Shown: positions 44,800-56,969, counted from the first letter of the stretch. The stretch: DNA of 64,000 nucleotides from Amphibalanus amphitrite (GCF_019059575.1 NW_024881568.1:992001-1056000), one strand, 5' to 3'. The notes: generated from the sequence alone by a model not told the origin. Numbers and translations are program-made.

Positions 44800-45974
44800 C
44801 CTTCGCCCCAGTGGGGGGGGGGCATATGTTACCACCCTGTCGCGTTTTTCGCGTGTGAATAAAAAACCGCGGCGCGTAGCGCCGCGCCGCTTGGGGTAGC
44901 TTTTGGTACATCAATTTTGGACAATGTGTGAAATTTTTGACCCCAGGTCATGTCAGGTCAGGTCACCAGGTCAAGTTAACTGACCAAGCCTTAAAAAAAG
45001 TTTGCAATCATGTCCAGCCTGCAGTGTTTGTCAGAAAGGTTTTAAACTTGGTGGATTGCATGCTGTTATGGGAGCCTACAATTTGTATATCTCGGATTTT
45101 TTATATCCGTGACCTAAGGTCAGGTCAGTGGCATGACCTTTCCATTACAAGTCAATGGAGAAAAATGAAAATGCCTCTAGATCCGTGTGTACGCATAGGA
45201 ACAGTCCAAATATTTCAGAATCACAATGATTTAGTCCACTCGTGATGACCAAGGTGTCATTTTTGCTGATAACCTCTAGAAAGGTCATCCGAGGTCATTT
45301 GAGGCTACAAACAGTTTTTTGCCAATAACTCGCGATTGGAAAGAGATAGAACGCTGGGGATGGTCTCATTGTGTTTGTCTTGTTGAGACGCATCGACTGA
45401 TATGCAACATGACCTTTTCCGGTCAGGTCATGACCTTGACCTGAGGTCAAATTTTTAAGTTGACCTTTCAAGGTCAAATTATAGTTCATTCGACGCGTCT
45501 CGGTGAGGGGAACACGATTCTGGCAATAGAAATGTCGTGGCTTTTTGTAGTCGAAAGTTATTGACGAAAAACACTTTTCGTAAAAACAGCTATTTTTTGA
45601 GTTTTTGCCCTCTGGAGGTTAAACCGTTGACCTGAGGACAATATTGATAATGAGCTTTTCAAAAGAAGAGCTCAAAAGCTATCGAGTGCTTTTCCATGCG
45701 TTTTTCTAGCTACCATAGTTCCTGAGATAGCGGCATGTTTTCTGAAAAATATAATGACAATTGGCAAATTTTGACCTTTGATGACCTCTGGTGACCCCAA
45801 TATTGCTCTAAGGTGAAAAATGACCGAAATACTTTCAAACGTACGTATTGAGAGCTATCGACTGCTTTTTACCGCGTCTTTCTAGCCCTCTTAGTTTTTG
45901 AGTTAGAGGTGGGTGGTAACATATGCCCCCCCTCACTAGGGCGAAGTTGGCCGAGACCGCCACTGGGGCGCGGG
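44800..45974. mobile_element. piggyBac-like MITE, copy C
   Basis: Ends CCTTCGCCCCAGTGG / CCACTGGGGCGCGGG are flanked by TTAA (44796-44799, 45975-45978). 1175 bp, non-coding, rich in AGGTCA half-sites (44939-44975, 45421-45476). It shares gttattgacgaaaaac with copy A. Nested in the hAT-like element. Confidence 0.8.
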
Positions 45975-46503
45975 TTAAAAAATTGCAAAGTTTTTTTTTT
46001 TTGCAAAGAAAATTGCAAAGTTAGCCGCCTTTACTTTTGCGGTAGTCCATTCACAGTTGCGTGAATTATTGACAAAATCAATGCTTCAAAATGCACTTTT
46101 CGGTACCTTTTCGACATGGTGCACCCTCAAAGCTCTCAATGAGCCTCCGCTCGGGTGCCGCTCCCTACCCCCCCCCCGCTTCACTGGTCATGGCCTAGAT
46201 TTCTGCACCCGTGCACTACGCCCGTGGGCCCCTTTAAGCTAGCACCGGGCCCCCCGGATCAGCGCAGGGGCCCCTTTGCCAAGTTGGCCCCCCCAAACTC
46301 CAAGTCTGCGACCGCCCCTGAAGGTATTATGGTTATTTTTAACAGAAAAAAATGCTTCTGATGCTTTACTCTTTTCAATCGTTCCGATACATCAATATTA
46401 AAAATTATTTTGCGCCGTCCTCAAACTACCTTTGCAGTGAGTAGGTACACAACGCCAATAACGGCTGTTCGGCCTAACTTCAAATTACCGGATAAATTTT
46501 GCT

Positions 46504-46580
46504 ATATTTGTATTTATTGAAACCGTCAACAGGCACAAAACCCAATAAAAGACGGAGTTAAAAAGTAAAAGCACAAATAA
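46504..46580 (-). repeat. Retroposon-like 3' tail, copy 2
   Basis: Reverse-orientation match to 23006-23087 over about 75 bp. Confidence 0.6.
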
Positions 46581-47328
46581 CACTAATAAAAAATGCCACA
46601 TTTATGTTATACATTTGATCAAACTTTACTCGTTTTGTTCCTGCCAGCTCTAAGCTACGCCACAGCCGGCCTACACTGAAAACAAGCCCACACAGACTGC
46701 AGACAATGGCGATACTGTGTGAACCGGCGGGGGAGTGCAGCGTCCTGTCAGCTTATTGAAATCGGCGGCGGAGTCGGGGCCGGACCGGCAGTCCGGTCCA
46801 CAAAGGCCCCAAACGGCGCCGGACACTGACCACTCAATGGGGCGGCGCGCATAAAGCCGCCAATGGCCGGGATGCATTGCAGTGTCAAAACGGTCAAGCG
46901 TGCCATTTTAGTGTCGGGGCCGGGCCGGACCAGGGGAGGGTCGGTGCCGGAGAGTGGAATAAATCAGCGCCGGCGCAGCTGTGCCGCGGCAGCTGCGGGA
47001 GCGCTCCGCCGCTGACCAATGGCCACTTTTTGTCGCCGCTGACCGGCGCTTTGTGACCGCTGTCGGCGCAGCTTTGTCGCCCCCGACGCCGCGCCTAAAA
47101 ACGGTCCACCCCGCGCGCCGGACCCGCGGCGCGAGATGCGGCGGTTCTCACGCGGCCGGCGCCGCCAGAGGTGCATTTCAATGCAAAACTGGCCAGTGGC
47201 CAGCGGCGATTCGCACGGTCGCATTCTTCGTGTCCGGTGGAGGCTGGGGGCCGCCGGACCCGCCGGGCTGGCGCAGGGGGACCCGGTGTAAAAAATGCGG
47301 AGGGACACTGCAGGCAGCCTGCGTCCAC

Positions 47329-47380
47329 CGGGCGTCCACCGGGCGTCCACCGGGCGTCCACCGGGCGTCCAGGGGCGCCC
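47329..47380. repeat. 11-bp tandem repeat (gggcgtccacc)
   Basis: About four and a half copies inside the CpG island. Confidence 0.9.
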
Positions 47381-47631
47381 GGTGCCGACCGCAGCACCGG
47401 GGCGCCGTCAAATTTCACAGGGAGAGCCGAACCATGCAGCTGCACGGTACTTGGGTGGGGACGTTAGACCGTGATTCTAGACCATGAAAATGAGAAAAAA
47501 TGTGCAAAAAAACGTTTGCTATATAAAATCACAAGTTTTATCTATGCTCCAATGAATAATGGCCTTTTACTAAAAATAAGACGCCCACTTTTGGCTGGGA
47601 TGGAGAGAGGTGTCAGGTGGCTAATGATAGT

Positions 47632-47779
47632 CAGTAGCGGCGGAACACCTTTGATTAAGGGGGGAGGGGGGGGGGCACCGCCGACTTTTGGTCCCATTCT
47701 TTCCATGCAACGCCCATAGGGCTAATGTTAAAATGCCAAAATCAAAGGGCCCGGTGCCCTCCCCGTTCCGCCGCCTATG
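47632..47779. mobile_element. hAT-like MITE 2
   Basis: 148 bp. Ends cagtagcggcggaac / gttccgccgcctatg; perfect 8-bp duplication atgatagt (47624-47631, 47780-47787). The core ttctttccatgc / taatgttaaaat is shared with MITEs 1 and 3. Confidence 0.87.
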
Positions 47780-47787
47780 ATGATAGT

Positions 47788-48821
47788 GACAGTTATGCCA
47801 GTGATCTAATTTTCAGCATCGTCTAACATCTTTGCCGCTCTGTCACTCCGTTCCGGGGGCTCAGCCTTACTTAACTTAATATCACTATCTCGGCCCGCTT
47901 CTCCTTCGCCAGCCCGTCCAGCCGCGAATCCAAGAATGGCGTGGCTCTTCCGGCTGTCTGTATGTCTGTGTGCGCGCGTGTGTCTCTCTCACTCTCTGTG
48001 TGATGGCTTTCATTAGTGTCAAAATTGGCCGTAGCCCTCGCGTTTGTGGCCCCCAGTGCATCAATCATCCACGGTGCGGCTGAAAACGGACCAATAAAAA
48101 GCGTCCGCGACGCGGCGCCGCCAATCGGGGCCGGCCGACCGCTGAATGGGCGCCCGGCCGGATTTTTGTCATTGGCAGCCGCCCGGCGGCCCGCCGATCA
48201 AAAGGCCGGCCCGTGGCAGCGCGTGCGTTTTTAAAAGAGCTCGAGTTTTGGGTATTTTTATTGTGAATAGCGCGCGCGGCGCCGTCCGTTGAAATCTAAA
48301 AAGGGAGGGATATTCAGACAGTTGGTGAAATATCGATGGTTTCTGTGAAGGGAGGACGGTTGGAATATAGCGGACCAATGTCGACCCGTCGACTGTTCCC
48401 CAGTGTCGCCTTCGCTGTAACGGCTCGGGCATAACGTGGGCCCGAGAGGAAACGCTTGTCACTGCGACAGTTTCTTGAAAATATGTCTTATCGAGGCACG
48501 ACTTTGTGGCAGCGGCAATGCTCCCGCATGTCGCTCGCACTTCACGGCGGTTACTCGTCCTAAAAGCTGCGCGCCCAACGTGCCATGATCTATAGGTTTG
48601 ACATTCGTAGATGCCAGTCGATAATCGAAATGTATAATGCATCTTCTCTAATTGATCGTGTAAGACCCGAGGACAGGTGCAGCATGCAGCAATGGACGTC
48701 TTCCCGAGACGGTGTTACGCTGGTCATGGACGTTTGAACAAATTGCGCTACATTGTTTTTTTGGGCATCTGTATGTATATGTTCGCACATGAGCTTGCAA
48801 GTAAAAATGACTGTCCCAGAG
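47788..48821. other. Intergenic with CpG island (about 48040-48240)
   Basis: The island contains accaataaaaagcg (48088-48101), gccaatcgggg and cattggcag. No gene recognised. Confidence 0.4.
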
Positions 48822-48827
48822 TCCTGA

Positions 48828-51474
48828 CCAGACATGTGCTTGGATCCGGAAAAATGGATCTGAGATCCGATCCCATGGATCCCGATCCGAGATCCATTCA
48901 GATCATAGATCCAACCCCTCAATTTTGTCGAGAGATCTACTGGGATCATAGATCTGACCCTTCAATTTTGTCGCTAGATCCACTCGGATCATAGATCTGG
49001 CTCCCCAATTTTGTCGTGAGATCCATTGGGATCATAGCTCATAGGTGCTCAAAATGTTAACAACTTTCTTTCATAAGAAGTTTTGAATACCAAAGTATGG
49101 TTAGAAACAAACAATCTTATACAAAGGACATATTAGTAAAGGCATCCAGTTACATTATACAGAATACAAAATAAAGGAGGCTCATGACGGTCACAACTTG
49201 AGAGAATTGAGTGACATGAAGATTGTTCACAGTTCACATACCTACCAACAGAAAAGTCCTCCCACCTTAACATTAGATTTGAGTTGAGATAGCCAAATTG
49301 GTGGCCATGACCTGAAAATACCGGTTTGGGCACTCACAACATCGAAAAATGCTTTAATTCGGAGATATCGAATTTCAAACTTGCAGTTTTCGGATTCTAA
49401 GGGGCTAATGCATTGGTATGCCCCCTTAGAATTTGTGACGTCAGCGGAGATCTAACGATTTTAAATCTTTTACTAAAACGTTTGGTAGCACGCGGTGGTA
49501 TATGCTGCTTTGCGCGCAACAAATGCCGCACTTTCAAATAAAGTCGCTAGGAACAGCGGAGATCTCAAAAAGTAAACAAAAGTAAAAGTATAATATCTTG
49601 AAAACCGGTGAATATTTTTCGATGAAATTTGGTAGATATTCGTTTTTGCTCTTTCTGAACCGAGCGACATCACTTTCATGCCAATTCATTAACTTTTTTG
49701 AAGGTGGGAGGGTCCCTTTAACAATTAACATAGAGGTAAGTCAAAGTAATGACTAATGAACAATACATAACTAGGTACCTACCACATCACAATTCATGTT
49801 AGAATCTACATAATGATATTGATAAGACAATCTTGCATTAGACAACCATGAGGCTTTCCAGTTTCCACTTTCCAGCTACCACAATTGATTGATAAACAAT
49901 AAAAGATGATAATGACACATGTGGCTTGGTTAGGTAAAGGTATTTCAATCTATTGAAAGAAATATTTGATAAAATAAACTGAGATATAAACAAAAGTATA
50001 AAAATATTCAACAGCCTGCGGAAGCGATGGGAAGCGAAATATCAATTGTAATGGCCTTGGATATTTACCGTAAAATGATTATTCAGTATATAAATAGAAC
50101 TCGTGACGTCATTTCAAATGACAAATGAGCTAGGCGTTCTACCTTCGAGTATAATGAAAATAAATAAAAAATCAAACTGGAAATTCAAAAGTCTGGAGTT
50201 TTTTTTTTTAAAGAATGTTCATTTTTTCTGCCTCACATAATTTTACGATACGATTGTTTGTGAATATCATCTTTGTAGCGTTGAATTTAATGACGTAAAC
50301 GTAAGCTGAAACGGTATTATATGGCCCAGAGCGGTGTGCGCCTTGCATTTTTGTTTTATTCATTTTTCAAAAGAATAACAATATCTTACGTCATTAGTTT
50401 AAAGAGCCTATTACGGGGAATCTTTTGGAATCATTACGGTTTTGGTCAAATTAAGATGTTTCATTGGTCAAACGACAATGACGTAATAAAACCATATTAC
50501 CAAAACGTGAGCTGTGAATTTCGTTTGTCTTTTTTTGGGAGGCTCTCTCATAACAAAAGCACAGCATGGCACCACACACGTGGCACGGTGCCAAATGTAG
50601 GTAATCTGAAGAAGTTGATGCCATTTTATTTGGAAAGTATTAGAGGTTGGTTGCTTTTCTTACTAAATCGAAATTGTGTTGCACATACTAATAGCTCATA
50701 CGAACATTCTGGATTGGGATTTCATACCTACCTGGCAGAAGTGGATTGCTGCATGTTTTTAACAAAACTGACCTATTTGGCTTCCAGGTTTGATTCCCTA
50801 ACATCTGTCCATAGGCGGCAGAACAGGGGGGGGGGGGTGGCACCAGGGTACAGTGCCCCCCATAGATTTTGGCATTTTAACATGAGCCCTACTGGCGTTG
50901 CATGGAAAGAATGGGACCGAAATGAAAATCTGCAGTGCCCTGCTGCCACTGCATCTGTCTGTACTGCTTGTTCATTGAATTAAAGTGGCTGTAGCTTGTT
51001 GATAAGATTGTCATCAGTGCTGTCATGAAAAAGTTACAATTGGTCACAAAAAGTAGCAATATGCATGTTCTTGGTTTATTTTAAATGTAGTACAAATGTT
51101 GTTTATTTAAATTCAAATTTAATGATGATATCTAATGATTACTAGTGGTCTTAACCAATAACCATGTCCACAAGTGATAATTCTCAATTGTATTGCACTG
51201 TAAGTTGTACAATTATGTAGGATAGGGGTTTCATTGGCTACATGTTGTCGTGAGATCTATACAGATCATAGGTCCTCCACAAATTTTTGCCCGCTGGATC
51301 CACAGAGATCATAGATCCGACCCCTAAATTTTGTCGAGAGATCCATTCGGATCATAGATCCAACCCCTGAATTTTGTCGAGAGATCCACCCGGATCATAG
51401 ATCCAACCCCTCTATTTTGTCGAGAGATCCACTGAGATCATAGATCCAGCTCTCGGATCCAAGCACATGTCTGG
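48828..51474. mobile_element. DNA element F with 21-bp TIRs and subterminal 43-bp repeats
   Basis: 48828-48848 (ccagacatgtgcttggatcc plus g) and 51454-51474 are perfect inverted copies, flanked by tcctga on both sides (48822-48827, 51475-51480), a 6-bp target duplication. Inside each end lies an array of ~43-bp units (gatcatagatccaacccc, attttgtcgagagatcc) at about 48890-49045 and 51240-51450, in inverted orientation to each other. The AT-rich interior has one ORF of 220 codons with no recognised domain. Superfamily unassigned. Confidence 0.82.
50810..50951 (-). mobile_element. hAT-like MITE 3
   Basis: 142 bp nested in element F. Ends cataggcggcag / ctgctgccactg; perfect 8-bp duplication catctgtc (50802-50809, 50952-50959). 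Its core is the reverse complement of that in MITEs 1 and 2. Confidence 0.87.
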
Positions 51475-51480
51475 TCCTGA

Positions 51481-54400
51481 CTGTCCCAAGAGTGGTTTTA
51501 TCGATCTGTAGATGGTCTTCGAGCGGATACCTAGGTATGCGTGGCTTAACTATGTTTTTATTTGTAAAATATTTCACCGCTTACAATGATTCCAGCTCAA
51601 GCGGCCATTTCGCTCTATTCTAGTGGAGGCTGTCTGGTTGGTCCCTGCAGTACGCTGGCACGCTCAATGCGACGTATAGTCGGCACGCTGTGGCATTGAC
51701 CACGCACTGGCGACGAATAGTGCGCGCTGTCGATAAAAGACTGTGGTGAATGACACGACCCCCACTGACATATAGTGCGTGAGGAGCCGCACTTCTATAC
51801 GCACACTGGCACAGCTGTGCCATCCACGGGATGTCTAAGGGACTAGAAAACGGCGCGACATCGCTCGCTGTTTGGTAGGACCTTCTTCGGCATATTTGTT
51901 CGTTGCATCCACTATCCAGCCTGAACTACCATGATTTATTGAATAGATAAATGAAAAAAAACATAACGGAGACCTCCCACTTTTTATTTTATAATGTCTT
52001 ATGCCGCAGATTGCCTGGGAATCGGGTCTGTTCCCGTCGGATGACAATGGTTGAATCGTGGGTTTCGTGGTGCTCAAAACGGGTCGGTCTCCGTGGCCCA
52101 TTGAGACAGCAGCCGGACACTGAGACAGGAGCTGGACACTGAGACAGTGCCTCACACCGGTCGGCAGTTTGTCACCTCACACAGAGCGGAGCCGCCACTA
52201 TCCTACTGCCAACGGAAGCCTGGCCGCCGGCGCCGCCGCCCCTCCCCTCCTCCCCCACACAGACCGCGTCTGGGCCGCGATTTGTTACCGGTGTTTTTTG
52301 CCGCGTCTGGTCAGTGGGCCAGCCGGCCACCACCGGAAGGTCGGTCTGCAAGGCGCTCTGCGGCCTCCCACGGTGACATGAGTTCAGCTGCTCGCCAAAA
52401 AACGCCGCCGACTGACCCTCCAGAGGGGGGGGGGGTCTGGTGAATGAACGGGGAGGGGAGGGGGGGGGGGCACCCCGCGGAGAGAGGACAGCTGGGTCCA
52501 GTGGAACCAGTGGTCCGTCAGTTTGGACACGGGCTACCCCCGCATACCAGGCCCTTTTGGTGACAAAAAGCGGCTCTGGAAACGGACAGGAGGTAGAAAA
52601 TTCCTTAGTGATTGGTTCTGTTCTTCCAAAGCTCGTGACTCGTGAGTTGTAGTACGTATTTGTTTTATGATGCTCGTAAGATCTTGGAGTAAAGGGAGTG
52701 GGGACTATGACATAAGACTGAACTGAGGCGAGATAATGTTTTTCTTTTCTTCTTAGGGAGGTTAGTATCACTTGTTTGTGTATGTAGGTACTTACTTGGT
52801 ACGATTAGTGCTCGCTTTCAATTAACAATTACCGAACGTTTTCGTATTATCGGCAGCGCTCGATGCCTAGCGTTGTCCAGAAACAACTGCTTCATGCGGT
52901 GCATTTCAGCGCAGCCATTGTCAAGAACCGCAAAACGGTTTCGCACCCTGTCCAGTGTCCATAGTCCGTCTCCTCACATAATGCCTTCATTGACCGTTAA
53001 TACCGTCTTGTTAACGATTGGTTTGGACTTGGAGCCGTTCTGTCCATTCACACCACACCTGGGTGACAACACAGGGAAACAGCCGGCGTGGCGGCTCATC
53101 CCTTCTGTGACCGAGGAGTTGCAGCTGGTCAGTGCCGCGGTGTTTGTCGCTGAGGTCTCCTCTCTGAGGCGCCGTCGGGGGGCACGTGCGCCCGTCTCGG
53201 TATTTCCGCGGCTGCACCGACCGGCCATCCGCCCCAGCCGCGGCGGCGGCGACCCCTCCGGCCCGGGGCGGGCTGTTTTCTCCCCACTGATCGAACTGGT
53301 CACCGCTGCCGTCCACACAGATGTCGGTGAACAAAAGTGTCGCTGTCGGCCCGCGGCGATCCGCCGGCGGCTGGCGGTGACCATTGTCCAGTCTAGGGGG
53401 CCGAGTTTGAGCCGCTGTCCGCTGGGCGGCGCTGCGCTCGCCGAGGGGGCGGCCGCCGCCCGTAGGACGTGCCGCAGGGGATGGCGGTGCGTGCTGATCT
53501 CGAGAGGGGAGAGGAGGCCGGCCAGAGGTGACGGGGTGGCCGCCGGCGCCGGACACCACCGCTGTGAGTGAGTTCAGAGAGTGGGATCGGAGGACGGAGC
53601 CGGGGTGACACGGCGAGGAGCGCGGCACAGGTAGGTGTCCCAGGGAGGGCGTGCTCGGGTGGAGCCGTGACACGGCGCGGAGAGACGGGTGATCATGATG
53701 TGATTGATCACTCGGACGACCCTGCTGTTTGGTGGATCGGCAGTGGTCTGGGGCGGACTCCAGTGTACGGACTTGTGTGGTGATGGTTGCGTGGTGCTTG
53801 GGCTGTGGTTTGGCGGGCTGGGATGGTAGGCTTGTTGAGATGAATGAAGGCCACACTAAAGTTTACACAGTTCCGTGATGTTTGGCATCTTTTTCTGCAG
53901 CACTAAAAATTCGGTGTTCGATACTTCGCTACGATTGGTGCTTTGCCATTGCTCTTGGCTGTTATTTGGTCTTGGAATGGCTGCTTCTAATGTGTCATGT
54001 CATATATAGGCATCGTGAATTCGGAATGTGCTCGGGCTATAACCATTGCACTGGTTTTAAATCACATTAAATGTTTCTATGACTGCAGGCTTCTATTTCG
54101 CGGATAATTTGTGCTTATTTGGATCTTATCTCACGACACGCATGTTGTCCATCAACCAGATGACGGTTGAAGTGCGGTAATTACTGTTCGAACATTTTTT
54201 TCTCTGTCTTCCTACATGTATTCAGAAGGCGTACCTATAATTAGCTAAATATCAAGGATCGTAGGCTCTAGCTGTCAATGGTGATTCTTGTTTTATATTG
54301 TTGCATTATCTGCCGGGGACAATGAATATGCTTTCTGGCTGTCATCGATCAGTTATTCAATCATATATCTGCCGGCTCTGGCAGATAAATTCTTGGGTCA

Positions 54401-56039
54401 TCCGCACGTTTGTCCGTCTCCGTTGGGGTATGGTATTAAGTTGTTTTTGCATTAGCTGACTCAGAATGGCGAGCCATACTTGAGTCGAATATCGTCTCTT
54501 ATCAAATGGGGACAAAGTATTTGAAGTAAGTGTAACGTCTAGAAAATTTGATTTGTCAGCAGTCCTTAATCTTACATCAATAGCGCGGCATCGTAAGCAT
54601 AATCGCAAGCACCTCATAAAAATCGTATATCATCAGCATCCTAAGCAAGCAATAGGTATGCATTTAAGCGCAAATGTTCTTATCTTTAAATGCCGGGAGC
54701 AATGGCACTATAACTAGTGGTGCCAGCTTTAGAAAATATTCGTCCAATGTCCGTCCGCGATGTCCGATATTTTCGTCGACTGTCAGTCCAAAATGTCTAA
54801 GCCTGCCATTTTTCCAAAGATGTCCGAAAACTATGCAACATTCAGTGCTCGCCAAAATTGTCATTTACTTTCCTTTTATTGTACTATCTGGCCAAAAGCT
54901 GAATAACACCGAAAGCAGGGTTTTCTGTTAAGATATATACGACTATATTTTAAAAGGTTGAGATGCAGTCAGTGATTGTCCGACTTTGTCCGAATCCTGC
55001 TGTCTCTGCCCAAGAATTGTTCCGTATTGGACAGTGGACAAAGCCCGAATTCCGAATGTCCGAGTTCCGATTAGCATCTCTGGATCTAACAAATTATCTT
55101 ATGTCTCGGAGCGTCCAAACGATTAGTGATTACAGACTTCTTTTTCTAGTGATTCCACACAGACTTTTATTGAACTTCTGTGCCTTGACTCGACAGCGGA
55201 TATCGGACACATTTGACCAAATGGCCGTTGTTATTGGCGACTTCTTTGAGTTCCATATAATAAATCTGCCCCTCCCCGACTGTATATTATACAGTATGTA
55301 TAATAAATCTGCTTAGTCGGCGTGGGTGAAATTTCATGGGTCAAACAAACGTCAGTCGTATTATTATCTGAATGCTCTTTCAACATGCAACGTCTTCGAA
55401 ACACGGGAACTGTGGTTGTAAATAATACAAAGGAACGTAGTTAGGCTGTGCCGCAATGACGGGTGTTGTGCGGCGCAGTCTACCTACTGTCTCTCGTTGC
55501 GCGAAGCCAGCTTTACATTGCCGGTTGTGTTCATCAAGGAACTTGGTCAGGCTGACAACGTATTTCCATAAACGATTACTTGACAGGCTTCCAGTGTGCA
55601 GTCAGGTTTCAGTTTACGTCAGCTTTATTTGTTGTTGTTGGGAAGGGTTAGATTGCACGACATTCGCTGTTCATCATTTTTATTACGCCGGGGACAAAGT
55701 ACGCAAGTTTGAAAATGCAGCATTGAATAATGCATTGCTTTTTGTCAGGTTATCTGCTATTTTTTATTTCATACTAATGCTCTGATTGTAAGTTGAAAGT
55801 GCATTTTATGAGGCATACTTTTCCTATTTCCTAACATTTCAACTAGATTTGATCACTTGTCAAATGCTTGCTGGAGGAATCTGAGTTTGATGCAAGCGGC
55901 TTTTCGTCAGCTTTGGAAACTTCTCACAGCACCGACTTTCCTGGGAAAAGATGCTTATTGCGTTTTGCCCAATCATTCTATTCAAGAGGTGTGCGGCACG
56001 AGCACGGGATTCACTTTGGCGTTAGACGAAGTCCGCCCA
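51481..56039. other. Intergenic with CpG island (about 52180-53650)
   Basis: A GC-rich island has G-runs near 52425 and 52465. Donor-like words (ct|gtgagt near 53562, cag|gtaggt near 53630) could belong to an untranslated first exon, but nothing confirms one. A 232-codon ORF through the island has low-complexity composition and no domain. 53880-56039 is AT-rich with nothing recognised except a hairpin near 55443. Confidence 0.4.
55443..55484. repeat. Hairpin module shared with element H
   Basis: aggctgtgccgc ... gcggcgcagtctacc repeats the stem of the hairpins at about 37123-37160 and 38692-38729 with a different loop. Confidence 0.6.
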
Positions 56040-56089
56040 TCAGTCAGTCCATCTAACTCCGTCTGGCTGTCCGTATTTCTGTTGATCCG

Positions 56090-56500
56090 TCTTGCCGTCT
56101 GTCCGTCTGTCCGTCTGTCCGTCTGTCCGTGTATCTGGCCGTGTACCTGTCAGTCCGGCTATTCGTATTATATCCGTCTATCCGTCTGTCCGTATGCTCG
56201 TCTGACTGTCCGTATGTTCCTCTGTCCGTCTTTCCGTCTGTCCATCTGTCCTTCCTGTCTGCCATCTGTACGTCTGTCTGCTATCTGTCCGTCTGTCCGT
56301 CTTTTCGTCTATCCGTCTGTCCGTGTGGCTGTCTACCTACTGTCCGTCTGTCTGTTCGTGTATCTGCCTGTCCGTCTGTCCGTCTGTCTGTCCGTCTGTC
56401 CGTCTGTCTGTCCGTCTGTCTGTCCGTCTGTCTGTCCGTCTGTCTGTCCGTCTGTCCGTCCGTCTGTTCGTCCGTCTGTTCGTCCATCTGTCCCTTTACT
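56090..56500. repeat. (CCGTCTGT)n-type microsatellite
   Basis: Imperfect tetranucleotide mixture of ccgt and ctgt, most regular at 56340-56490. ORFs encoding SVCPSVRL-type repeats come from it. Confidence 0.95.
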
Positions 56501-56960
56501 TTCTTTATGTGCTTCGCTATCCTACTCGTATCTGCCAATGTTGCATCCCATATGCCGAACCGTTCTCTGTTCCGCCGACTGCCGCGGCTGCTGAGTGCTG
56601 GTGGGACTCCGCTCGCGGCCCGGCCCTCCCCTCTCCACTGCAGCCGCCGCCGTGTCGCCGTCCATTTTCCCCGGCGCGCTCCCCTCCGACCCTCCTGTTT
56701 AATTTACATTTTTATCCCTGATTTAATATTCGGCGGCCGGCGCGGGGCGCAGACGGCACGTGCCGGCGGCGTCGCGTGCGCCGCTCGCGCCGCGCCGCCG
56801 CCCCGACCATAAAGGGCCGCTAAAAAAGCCGGGCGGCCGCCCGCCGGCCGGCAGCCAATCAGCTCGTCTGATGCCACCGCGCCGGCGGCGTAAAAAGCTG
56901 CACACCATCAAAAATGGCCGACTAATAGCGGCCCCCGCGGCGCCATTATGAAGGGTTGCC
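56501..56960. other. CpG island upstream of a candidate TATA box
   Basis: Very GC-rich sequence with embedded A/T-rich cores (ccataaaggg at 56808-56817, aaaaatggcc, ccattatgaa). It may be a promoter-proximal regulatory region. Confidence 0.4.
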
Positions 56961-56969
56961 TATAAAAAG
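56961..56969 (+). promoter_or_regulatory. Candidate TATA box
   Basis: tataaaaag sits in a CpG island, followed by GC-rich sequence and, about 50 bases on, an ATG in the arthropod-like context caaaatg (57013). There is no transcript evidence. Confidence 0.4.

Larger units (their letters stand above)
42556..46320. mobile_element. hAT-like element carrying a minisatellite and a nested MITE
   Basis: The ends CAGTGGCGGTCGCAG and CTGCGACCGCCCCTG form 15-bp TIRs with one mismatch. They are flanked by a perfect 8-bp duplication aaggtatt (42548-42555, 46321-46328). CAG/CTG ends with an 8-bp duplication are the hAT signature. The 3765 bp contain no transposase, but hold the minisatellite at 42735-44460 and piggyBac-like MITE C. 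Confidence 0.85.
46329..47623. other. Intergenic with large CpG island (about 46680-47460)
   Basis: The island includes CCAAT-type words (accaatggcc at 47016-47025, gccaatggcc at about 46858) and ttt-rich patches in GC-rich DNA. Overlapping ORFs on both strands have no domains. Candidate regulatory island only. Confidence 0.4.

Noticed and set aside
50321-50983. 220-codon ORF in element F
   Set aside because: No domain seen, and its 3' part runs into the hAT MITE at 50810; likely chance.
48890-51450. CRISPR-like array
   Set aside because: The regularly spaced ~43-bp units are direct repeats without unique spacers and are subterminal repeats of a eukaryotic DNA element.
52873-53571. 232-codon ORF through a CpG island
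   Set aside because: Arg/Ala/Pro-rich composition typical of stop-poor GC-rich DNA; no domain.
55857-56812. 245- and 227-codon Cys/Ser/Val-rich ORFs
   Set aside because: Generated by the (CCGTCTGT)n-type array.
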